The notes under the pieces: model-generated
The model's database searches: none
Told to the model about the DNA's origin: nothing
What the model saw: the letters and a program-made list of their open reading frames with translations, nothing else
Program-made: the position numbers and the translations under genes
Virus record (IMG/VR): IMGVR_UViG_3300047655_000009
Span: 1 to 51,352 of that record
DNA: 51,352 bases
DNA from: a virus
Reading direction: 5' to 3' (one strand)
Shown here: piece after piece, positions 45,964-51,352 of the stretch
Position numbering within the stretch: the stretch's first letter is position 1
Layout of the letters: each line of letters opens with the position of its first letter

Positions 45964-46173
45964 ATGGCGCAAATGAGGCTTGTGGGCGAAGAAGAGTTCA
46001 CTCACGCGGACGCAGTTGAATTGCAACGGCTGTATGCTGTCTATCAAAAGGCAGAAGAGCGGTTGGCCGTGGCCATGAAGAAGGTTGAGGCCCACGAGAT
46101 TAGTGAAACGGAGTTTGAACGGGTGCAGTTGGAGTGCAGGGTAGAGATAGACGCCTATCTTGACGCCACTTAG
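45964..46173 (+). CDS. Small coiled-coil protein
   Basis: 69 aa, almost entirely one charged helix (HADAVELQRLYAVYQKAEER). Unknown function. Confidence 0.6.
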   Translation: MAQMRLVGEEEFTHADAVELQRLYAVYQKAEERLAVAMKKVEAHEISETEFERVQLECRVEIDAYLDAT

Positions 46174-46198
46174 AAAGTAAGACGCTCAAGGAGGAGCT

Positions 46199-46396
46199 AT
46201 GAAAGTCACCATTTGTATTCACACCGACGCTCGCCTGAATAGTGTTGAGGAGATAGTTAGTCTCATAAACTATGCCCTGATTCTGGCAGAGGATGAGGGA
46301 CTTCTTACCGGCGAGAAGGTGGAGAATGAAGCCCAGTTTACCCTGGAGCCTTATGTGCTTAACCATGTGAAGTATGCCGTGGAGGTAGAGAAGTAA
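46199..46396 (+). CDS. Small protein, GLLTGE family, copy 1
   Basis: 65 aa with AAGGAGGAG upstream. SLINYALILAEDEGLLTGEK resembles LTYAANFLANNGLLTGEG in the 47763 gene, so the two are likely paralogues. Unknown function. Confidence 0.6.
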   Translation: MKVTICIHTDARLNSVEEIVSLINYALILAEDEGLLTGEKVENEAQFTLEPYVLNHVKYAVEVEK

Positions 46397-46398
46397 TT

Positions 46399-46412
46399 TG
46401 CAATTGGTTGCA
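46399..46412. repeat. TGCAAT box 24 (one mismatch, promoter-linked)
   Basis: TGCAATTGGTTGCA, ending 8 bp before the -35 at 46421. A half-site (TGCAATCA) also lies at 46454-46461, just past the -10. Confidence 0.75.
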
Positions 46413-46420
46413 CAATTTCC

Positions 46421-46448
46421 TTGACAAACTATGCCTTTGTGCTACGCT
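46421..46448 (+). promoter_or_regulatory. Promoter of the shared phage family
   Basis: TTGACA (46421-46426), 16-bp spacer ending TGTGC, TACGCT (46443-46448). The leader has ACCCAATGGAGTGGG before ATG 46487. Confidence 0.88.
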
Positions 46449-46486
46449 ATACGTGCAATCAAAAATAAACCCAATGGAGTGGGGGA

Positions 46487-46681
46487 ATGACAACCGATCA
46501 GATCAAATCCGGCAAGACCTACGAGAACAAGAAGGGGCACAAGCGTACCGTTCTTGAAATCGGTAAGATTGGCACTCTGGGCTCTCAGACAGTTTCTTAT
46601 CGGCGCAGCGCAGTTGAAATTGGCCCGAACTACACCCAACTTTCCAGTTTCGCTGACTGGGCTGTTAGGGAGGTGGCCTGA
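46487..46681 (+). CDS. Small beta-rich protein
   Basis: 64 aa. KSGKTYENKKGHKRTVLEIG and SQTVSYRRS suggest a small SH3-like barrel. First gene behind the promoter. Unknown function. Confidence 0.65.
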   Translation: MTTDQIKSGKTYENKKGHKRTVLEIGKIGTLGSQTVSYRRSAVEIGPNYTQLSSFADWAVREVA

Positions 46682-46806
46682 TGAAAACACTTGTTATGGC
46701 AGTGTTGATAGTATTTGGCATCACTTTAGCGGCGTGCTACACCCAGCCTATTGTGAAAGCCAAGTTAGTCAATGAAATTAGGTTTGTTCAGGAGTGGGGC
46801 TTCTAA
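46681..46806 (+). CDS. Tiny lipoprotein
   Basis: 41 aa starting on the last base of the upstream TGA. MKTLVMAVLIVFGITLAAC is a lipoprotein signal with lipobox TLAAC (Cys19). Only 22 residues would remain, anchored in a membrane. Unknown function. Confidence 0.6.
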   Translation: MKTLVMAVLIVFGITLAACYTQPIVKAKLVNEIRFVQEWGF

Positions 46807-46839
46807 CTGTTGTAACAAATCCCAAAGGAGTGGGTGACC

Positions 46840-47763
46840 ATGTTTAGGCCAATGAAACCACCGAGTGGCAAGTTGGAAGACGACCAGCTACATACGCTAC
46901 GTTTCCCCTTGATCTGCACCCCAAAGTTGGACGGGTTCCGTGCCACAGGTCAGGGTGGTGGCTTGCTAAGTTCCACCTGCAAAGACTTTGGCAACAAGAT
47001 GCTGGCCCAGCTTTTCACGCACCCAGGCTTAGAGGGGCTTGATGGCGAGTTGGGAGACGGATGCATGACCGATGGTATGGCCTACAACCGCATCAGTAGC
47101 AGCGTCGGTAGTGAAGACGGCGATGTAAGCAACGTGAAGTGGTATGTAATCGACAAGTTCATGGAAGGTGTGAAATACGCCCACAGGTGTGAGCAGGCCA
47201 AAGCGCAGATCGCCCTGCTCCCTGAAGACATGAGAAGTCGCGTGGTATGGGTGGAAGAGACCTGGGTGTACACGTTGGAGGCGTTTCTAGCCTTAGAAGC
47301 CAAGTTTGTTACTGAAGGTTACGAAGGCATGATGGCCCGCCAACCTGCTGGCCTGTACAAGCAAGGACGTTCGACGCCAACAGATCAGTGGCTGGTTCGC
47401 CGCAAGCCGTTCGTGGATGCCGAAGCTGTGATTCTCAGTTCGTATGAAATGATGATGAACTGTAACCCTGAGAAAAAGAACGAGTTGGGCCTGATGAAAC
47501 GGGCAACCTGCAAAGAGTTCATGAAGCCAAAAGGCACGCTGGGAGGCTGGAATGTACGGTGCTTGAATGGTAAGTTCGCAGGCGTTGTGTTTACGATTGG
47601 CGGCTTTGGTGATGATGCCCAGTGCCAGCAGATGTGGAATGACAGGGAGGCTTTAGTCGGGAAGGTCATCAAGTTCAAGTTCCAGTTGTATGGCTCGAAA
47701 GACAAGCCCAGAATTCCCATTGCGCTTGGTTTTCGTCCAGATTTCGATGTTGAGGAGGCATAA
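46840..47763 (+). CDS. ATP-dependent DNA ligase
   Basis: 307 aa from ATG 46840 (AAAGGAG at 46824-46830; GTG 46834 is too close). Adenylation motif I is CTPKLDGFRA with nucleophile Lys29. EGLDGELGDG is motif III, EGYEGMMAR motif IV, and LVRRKPFVDAEAVIL motif V. An OB-fold-like C terminus (GVVFTIGGFGDD, GKVIKFKFQLYG) completes it. It seals nicks during replication and recombination. Confidence 0.9.
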   Translation: MFRPMKPPSGKLEDDQLHTLRFPLICTPKLDGFRATGQGGGLLSSTCKDFGNKMLAQLFTHPGLEGLDGELGDGCMTDGMAYNRISSSVGSEDGDVSNVKWYVIDKFMEGVKYAHRCEQAKAQIALLPEDMRSRVVWVEETWVYTLEAFLALEAKFVTEGYEGMMARQPAGLYKQGRSTPTDQWLVRRKPFVDAEAVILSSYEMMMNCNPEKKNELGLMKRATCKEFMKPKGTLGGWNVRCLNGKFAGVVFTIGGFGDDAQCQQMWNDREALVGKVIKFKFQLYGSKDKPRIPIALGFRPDFDVEEA

Positions 47764-47939
47764 TGCATATCCGTTTGGAGATAGAAGTGGAGTATGTGGA
47801 CTCCACCACTACTCCAGAGTTGATGTTGGCCCAGCTTACTTATGCGGCCAATTTCCTAGCAAACAACGGTTTGCTTACTGGAGAAGGCTCTGCTGAAGTG
47901 GAAAACTGGAAATTTGAGATAGGGGTGGTGAACCCATGA
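47763..47939 (+). CDS. Small protein, GLLTGE family, copy 2
   Basis: 58 aa, start on TAATG of the ligase. Shares YA..LA...GLLTGE with the 46199 protein. Unknown function. Confidence 0.6.
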   Translation: MHIRLEIEVEYVDSTTTPELMLAQLTYAANFLANNGLLTGEGSAEVENWKFEIGVVNP

Positions 47940-48121
47940 GAGTTCGCTGGTCAGTGTACCTTGAAAGAAGCAACAGCCACGGGCCATTGCCACCTTTGCG
48001 TATGCTCTGTAAGGACCAGGCAGAGGCAGAACGTGAGTTGTCAAAGCCTGCGGCCACTGCCATAAGCAGAGAAGAAGTTTGGGCAAGAGGTGAGGAACGC
48101 CCGGAGTTCGAGGAGCATTGA
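47936..48121 (+). CDS. Small unknown protein
   Basis: 61 aa, ATGA overlap. RVRWSVYLERSNSHGPLPPL start, acidic helical end. Unknown. Confidence 0.55.
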   Translation: MRVRWSVYLERSNSHGPLPPLRMLCKDQAEAERELSKPAATAISREEVWARGEERPEFEEH

Positions 48122-48123
48122 TT

Positions 48124-48375
48124 ATGGGAGTCTACTACACGATCAGTGGAATCAGGGCGTCTGTACCCATTGCTTTGATTGAAGTGAGCTTGACTAAGAT
48201 GGCCGAAGGTGTGGCCTCTGCTTGGGTACAGGCGTTGCCTTACCCAGAGGAAATGCCTACTTCTCTTGATGTGACGTTTGACCGGGAAGGGGAATACCTG
48301 GCCGCGTTTCGCGTGCAGGTAGAGATGGTGCCTGTGTTTACGGCTTTACCGATTTTGCGAGGTAGCAGGAGATGA
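48124..48375 (+). CDS. Small unknown protein
   Basis: 83 aa from ATG 48124. Beta-like (YYTISGIRASVPIALIEVSL) with a later DVTFDREGEYLAAFRVQVEM. Unknown function. Confidence 0.55.
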   Translation: MGVYYTISGIRASVPIALIEVSLTKMAEGVASAWVQALPYPEEMPTSLDVTFDREGEYLAAFRVQVEMVPVFTALPILRGSRR

Positions 48376-48578
48376 CTATCCTTTTGTGTATCTGGGTGCT
48401 GATTGTGTTGCGTAGGATCGACCAGGGGCTACGCCGGTGGTGCAAGGATACCTCAACCCTGTTGCAAGTCACCGAAGCGCCACAAGTCATCCCTGAGTCA
48501 CCAGCAGTGCCTGTAGAAGAACTATCCTATGGGGATGCGCGGCATGGGCTGTTCGTGGTGCCAAGAAATAAGCCTTGA
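48372..48578 (+). CDS. Small membrane-anchored protein
   Basis: 68 aa, ATGA overlap. An N-terminal hydrophobic helix (TILLCIWVLIVL) is followed by basic RRIDQGLRRW and a Pro-rich tail. The next promoter's -35 overlaps its stop. Confidence 0.55.
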   Translation: MTILLCIWVLIVLRRIDQGLRRWCKDTSTLLQVTEAPQVIPESPAVPVEELSYGDARHGLFVVPRNKP

Positions 48579-48602
48579 CAAACCCGGCAATTGTGGCATA
48601 CT
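48575..48602 (+). promoter_or_regulatory. Promoter of the shared phage family
   Basis: TTGACA (48575-48580), 16-bp spacer ending TGTGG, CATACT (48597-48602). No TGCAAT box nearby. Confidence 0.78.
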
Positions 48603-48628
48603 TAATCTAACGGTCCTTTGGAGTTTAC

Positions 48629-48823
48629 ATGCCAGATGAAAGAATGCTACGGGTCAAGATGTTCGACGCGGAGACCGAAAAGGCTGTGGGCATTAAGAAT
48701 GCCAAGGATTTGCTGGTGTGGCTGCCGAAGTCCCAGATTGATAGACGGGTGTTCGGTGGCTTCATAGAAGTCCTAGTTCCTTCTTGGTTGGCGGATAAGG
48801 TAGACTTAGAGTTTGAGGACTGA
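48629..48823 (+). CDS. Small unknown protein
   Basis: 64 aa (MPDERMLRVKMFDAETEKAV...), with LLVWLPKSQIDRRVFGGFIE suggesting a small alpha/beta fold. First gene after the promoter. Unknown. Confidence 0.65.
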   Translation: MPDERMLRVKMFDAETEKAVGIKNAKDLLVWLPKSQIDRRVFGGFIEVLVPSWLADKVDLEFED

Positions 48824-48836
48824 AAGAGGCTCTGAA

Positions 48837-49202
48837 ATGGAAATTGCTGAGACTGAAGATGTAAGCCTTGAAAGTACCTTGGATGCCTTGCGGGTCACTA
48901 ATGAAGAGTTGGAGGCCACGGTTGAGGCGGCGAGATTGGAATTATGGCGCAACCATGGGCACCCGTTTTCAGCATTGTATGCCGATGATGGCGAGATGCA
49001 GTGTGCCTTATGCAAGTTGCATGACTGGAAGCGTAACAAGTTGAAGGACTTGATTGAGTCTCTGCGAGAGCAGAGGCAGGATGTCTATCGCTTTGATTAT
49101 GAAGTTGCCCTGGAAAAAGAAGGGTTAAGGCTCAAGGAGGAGCTAAATGACAAGCAAGAGAAAGTTCTATCGGCGGGTGATTCATTACGAAGTGCTAAGT
49201 GA
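48837..49202 (+). CDS. Coiled-coil protein with one CxxC
   Basis: 121 aa from ATG 48837. Long Glu-rich helices (ESTLDALRVTNEELEATVEA and EVALEKEGLRLKEELNDKQE) flank MQCALCKLHDW. It overlaps the next gene by 56 bp. Unknown. Confidence 0.6.
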   Translation: MEIAETEDVSLESTLDALRVTNEELEATVEAARLELWRNHGHPFSALYADDGEMQCALCKLHDWKRNKLKDLIESLREQRQDVYRFDYEVALEKEGLRLKEELNDKQEKVLSAGDSLRSAK

Positions 49203-49398
49203 AGAGCCTCTGGACAACCTGTGCAGTCTAGCTGAGATAGCCGAGGCTACTGACAATGGTGCTTGTTCCGGCATGTTTCTGGCCGACAAAGGCAGTGAGG
49301 TAGTGTCTGGCCGTAGAATGGCCAAGCTGCTCATAGCCCAAGGCTCTGATTCAGAGTTCTTCCAACTCGACGAAAAAGGCAATGATGTGGAGGGGTGA
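49147..49398 (+). CDS. Small unknown protein
   Basis: 83 aa with AAGGAGGAG upstream. SKRKFYRRVIHYEVLSEEPL start (a beta strand), then a helical SLAEIAEATDNGACSG. Unknown function. Confidence 0.6.
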   Translation: MTSKRKFYRRVIHYEVLSEEPLDNLCSLAEIAEATDNGACSGMFLADKGSEVVSGRRMAKLLIAQGSDSEFFQLDEKGNDVEG

Positions 49399-49622
49399 TG
49401 CACGCAACAGAGTGGTTGATGCTCGATGACTGGAAGAAGAAGGAAGAACGTAAGGCCAAGGCAGCGCGTAAAGCAGCCAGAGATGCTGGCAACATGACAA
49501 CTGCCTTGCAAGGCTACTATATTGCGCGAGCGCAAAATGCCGATGCAACCGTAAGGGTGCTACGCAAAGTCCTGAAAATGTTCAAAGACCCAAGGAGTGG
49601 ATGTGCTAACAAGGCTAGTTAG
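49398..49622 (+). CDS. Small basic helical protein
   Basis: 74 aa from ATG 49398 (GGAGG upstream). Lys/Ala-rich (KKKEERKAKAARKAARDAGN), then YYIARAQNADATVRVLRKVL. It overlaps the RapZ-like gene by 20 nt. Nucleic-acid binding is possible. Confidence 0.55.
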   Translation: MHATEWLMLDDWKKKEERKAKAARKAARDAGNMTTALQGYYIARAQNADATVRVLRKVLKMFKDPRSGCANKAS

Positions 49623-50157
49623 TTTCAGCTACAAGGCAGGTGTTCCCGCAGGACTCTGTTTTGACCTTAGAGAGTCGTTTCTGAACCCCTGGCGTATGTT
49701 CAGCCTACGTCATCTGTGCGGCCTTGACCCCAAGGTTGGCGCATTCATTGAAAACGACCCGCATTTCAAGGAGAAGTATGCTGCTCTGAAGTCTAGTGTA
49801 GCTAAAGCTCATGGGGTTGTTTATGTGGGCTGCCATGGCGGTAAGCACCGCTCCGTGTATCTTGCCGAGAAGCTGGGCAAAGAGTTGCATGTGCCGGTGA
49901 TGCACCGCGACCTGTCTAACGAGGAACAGGGCAAGTCTACCCGCCAGATTTTCAAGGTGCAAAGGTCGATTCACACGACTATGGCGCAACGTCAGATTTT
50001 GGCGTATAACAGGGACCATACGATTGAAGTGCAGATACCCGTCACGAAGCAGTTGGACGTTATGTTCAGCCAAGGCCAAGAAAAGGTGTTTAGATTTGGC
50101 CATATAGAAGAGGCCGAGCTAGTTATTGACGAAGTTGCTCCGTGGCAGAACTGGTAG
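49603..50157 (+). CDS. Stand-alone RapZ C-terminal-domain-like protein
   Basis: 184 aa from GTG 49603 (AAGGAG at 49592-49597). SFSYKAGVPAGLCFDLRESF, NPWR, then GLDPKVGAFIEND and VVYVGCHGGKHRSVYLAEKL with HRDL correspond to the RapZ C-terminal domain (FDVRFLPNP ... GCTGGRHRSV). The N-terminal P-loop kinase domain of RapZ is absent. In E. coli this half binds the sRNA GlmZ and the metabolite GlcN6P (family knowledge), so a link to RNA or amino-sugar sensing is possible. The C-terminal 60 residues are extra. Confidence 0.7.
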   Translation: MLTRLVSFSYKAGVPAGLCFDLRESFLNPWRMFSLRHLCGLDPKVGAFIENDPHFKEKYAALKSSVAKAHGVVYVGCHGGKHRSVYLAEKLGKELHVPVMHRDLSNEEQGKSTRQIFKVQRSIHTTMAQRQILAYNRDHTIEVQIPVTKQLDVMFSQGQEKVFRFGHIEEAELVIDEVAPWQNW

Positions 50158-50158
50158 T

Positions 50159-50172
50159 TGCAATCAATTGCA
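50159..50172. repeat. TGCAAT box 25 (CA core, exact)
   Basis: TGCAATCAATTGCA, starting 2 nt after the RapZ-like stop. Confidence 0.9.
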
Positions 50173-50185
50173 ATTCGGGTGTGAA

Positions 50186-50494
50186 ATGTCTCTTAGAATA
50201 ATGACCGAATGTTATGCCGATACTATGGCTAAAGAAACCGGGTTTGCAGTGGAGCACTGCCAGGTGTTCCTGCACCCTGAGCTAAAGAAGCTAACGAGGG
50301 CTGTCGAAGAGTGCCTAGTGACCAAGGCTCAGAAGGCTGTTATGGCCGAGCTAGACATCACTGTTGAGCAAGTCTTGAGGGAGATGTATACGCCTCCAGA
50401 GTTTGTGGACATAAAGCCCATATTTGATGCCTGGAACGCCCAGTTAAAGCGTGAAGTGTTCAAACTGTACACGCCAAAATACCCCCAAAAGTAG
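50186..50494 (+). CDS. Unknown helical protein
   Basis: 102 aa from ATG 50186; the frame is open to 50126, but through the box. Helical throughout (LKKLTRAVEECLVTKAQKAV). No family recognised. Confidence 0.65.
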   Translation: MSLRIMTECYADTMAKETGFAVEHCQVFLHPELKKLTRAVEECLVTKAQKAVMAELDITVEQVLREMYTPPEFVDIKPIFDAWNAQLKREVFKLYTPKYPQK

Positions 50495-50519
50495 TTGCTA
50501 TGTGCTAAACTCAGGATGT

Positions 50520-50756
50520 ATGAAGTATGCCTCCATCCTGAAGAGCAATTCCTCGGACTCTGGTGCTGCCCAGAGACGCCAGCAGTTTATGGCTATTTTG
50601 CCTGCTGTTCCTACTCGCCCGCCGGTGAATGACGAAGAGGATAACGAGGAAGATGACAGTAAGAAGCCTATTGCGGCAGACACGCCAGCGGCTGTTTATG
50701 CGAAGGCCCAAGAGGGAACAGTTGCCGGGTTTCCCTGCCAACCACCGAGTTATTAG
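50520..50756 (+). CDS. Unknown protein with acidic stretch
   Basis: 78 aa from ATG 50520 (weak TCAGGA). A run of Asp/Glu (NDEEDNEEDDSKK) in the middle, Ala/Pro-rich end. Possibly a small virion or scaffold-type protein, from composition only. Confidence 0.5.
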   Translation: MKYASILKSNSSDSGAAQRRQQFMAILPAVPTRPPVNDEEDNEEDDSKKPIAADTPAAVYAKAQEGTVAGFPCQPPSY

Positions 50757-50765
50757 GAGACTGCC

Positions 50766-51191
50766 ATGTACGCAGGCCTGAAATTGCAAGACTTAGCGAG
50801 CAAGATGCTAGTCAAGAAGACCAAGAGTGAAGTAGTGCCTGCCACGGCGACGACTACATCACGCCCTAAAGTGCAAAAAAGTTGGGATGAGTTCAATGCC
50901 AGCAGAACTAAATCAAAATTCACATCTGCTGGGGCTGCTGCGGAGAGAGCGAGTACACCTGAACAGCATCTCCAGGCAGAGAAGTACCACCAGAAACAGG
51001 TTGATGCAATGCGCGGTCCAGACAGTGATTCAGGCTTGTATCGTAAGCACCAAGAGGCTGCTATTGAGCATGGGTATGCCGCAAAAACTGGTTCGGCATC
51101 TCAGAGTTCTTCCGCCAATAAAGCCTCTGCTTCTGCTCATGCCAGTCAGTTTGGGAATTTTCGCAGGATTGGCAGTGCTGCAATAGGGTAA
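50766..51191 (+). CDS. Ala/Ser-rich protein with His-Gln motifs
   Basis: 141 aa. PEQHLQAEKYHQKQVDAM and GLYRKHQEAAIEHGYAAK repeat an H..xAA..H pattern that also appears in the next gene. The Ala/Ser-rich tail is low in complexity. Perhaps virion-associated. Unknown. Confidence 0.6.
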   Translation: MYAGLKLQDLASKMLVKKTKSEVVPATATTTSRPKVQKSWDEFNASRTKSKFTSAGAAAERASTPEQHLQAEKYHQKQVDAMRGPDSDSGLYRKHQEAAIEHGYAAKTGSASQSSSANKASASAHASQFGNFRRIGSAAIG

Positions 51192-51195
51192 GGTT

Positions 51196-51352
51196 ATGAA
51201 CTTGTCAGCAGTGAGAAAATTCGATAGGGGGTGCGCAACGATCAGAGTCCAGAAGAACTGGGAAGTCTTTGATGGCGCAAGAGATGCTGTTGGCGCAAAG
51301 ACTGATGTAGAGCACCAACAGGCTGCTGAAGCCCACCACAGGATGGCTGCTC
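51196..51352 (+). CDS. 5' end of a related Ala/His protein (partial)
   Basis: 52 codons are open to the window edge from ATG 51196. GAKTDVEHQQAAEAHHRMAA resembles the HQEAAIEH pattern of the 50766 gene, so the two may be paralogues. Confidence 0.55.
   Translation, partial: MNLSAVRKFDRGCATIRVQKNWEVFDGARDAVGAKTDVEHQQAAEAHHRMAA

Noticed and set aside
1083-50172. CRISPR array
   Set aside because: The repeats are 14 bp, about 2 kb apart on average and often inside genes; no spacer-repeat periodicity. The Cas4-like gene stands alone.
369-51186. Long ORFs on the minus strand throughout the window
   Set aside because: They lie opposite convincing + strand genes, lack ribosome sites and known motifs, and follow the codon shadow of the + strand.
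1-51352. Integrase, excisionase or CI-type repressor pointing to a temperate phage
   Set aside because: None recognised in any frame; a temperate life style is neither supported nor excluded by this window.

Overview
The window looks like part of a tailed double-stranded DNA phage genome (Caudoviricetes), probably a large virulent one. Every gene I can support is on the + strand. Genes are short, packed with ATGA/TAATG overlaps and led by AAGGAG-type ribosome sites. The window carries a full replication/recombination set and a large terminase, but no ribosomal, tRNA or central-metabolism genes. No capsid, portal, integrase or lysis gene was recognised, so 51 kb is only part of the genome. The host cannot be named; several proteins have Sec or lipoprotein signals, which suits a Gram-negative-type host (inference).

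Layout. 1-6.7 kb: replication (HTH initiator-like protein, putative degenerate AAA+ helicase loader, DnaB helicase, zinc-TOPRIM primase, gp32-like SSB). 6.7-14.2 kb: recombination (UvsW-like helicase, RecA/UvsX recombinase, PD-(D/E)XK resolvase-like nuclease, Cas4/RecB-like nuclease, RuvC-like resolvase) and two unassigned proteins. 14.2-16.4 kb: an aminotransferase homologue without its lysine and an Nmad1-like protein. 16.4-27.4 kb: accessory genes, including HNH nucleases, a Tad2-like (DUF2829) protein with a zinc ribbon, a ParB-like protein, a GT-A glycosyltransferase, a proteasome-like Ntn hydrolase, a HAD phosphatase and another PD-(D/E)XK nuclease. 27.4-30.1 kb: terminase. 30-34.6 kb: small genes, a stand-alone RarA/MgsA C-terminal-like protein and ThyX. 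34.6-41.4 kb: a seven-gene sugar cluster behind its own promoter (WbqC, methyltransferase, RfbH/E1-type 3-dehydrase, DegT aminotransferase, PIG-L/LmbE deacetylase, glycosyltransferase, 4,6-dehydratase). 41.4-44.5 kb: three exported proteins. 44.5-51.3 kb: small genes, ATP-dependent DNA ligase and a stand-alone RapZ C-terminal-like protein.

Two features tie the window together. One is a 14-bp near-palindrome, TGCAAT-(TG or CA)-ATTGCA, here called the TGCAAT box: 20 exact copies and 5 with one mismatch, spread over genes and gaps. The other is a family of near-identical promoters (TTGACA, 16-bp spacer, TGN plus TACGCT-like -10) followed by a CAAAGGAGTGAG-type leader. At four of these promoters a TGCAAT box ends 6-8 bp before the -35. 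I read this as a genome-wide binding system (repressor/stoperator-like or parS-like). It is the best candidate here for something undescribed, followed by the sugar cluster with its iron-sulfur 3-dehydrase.
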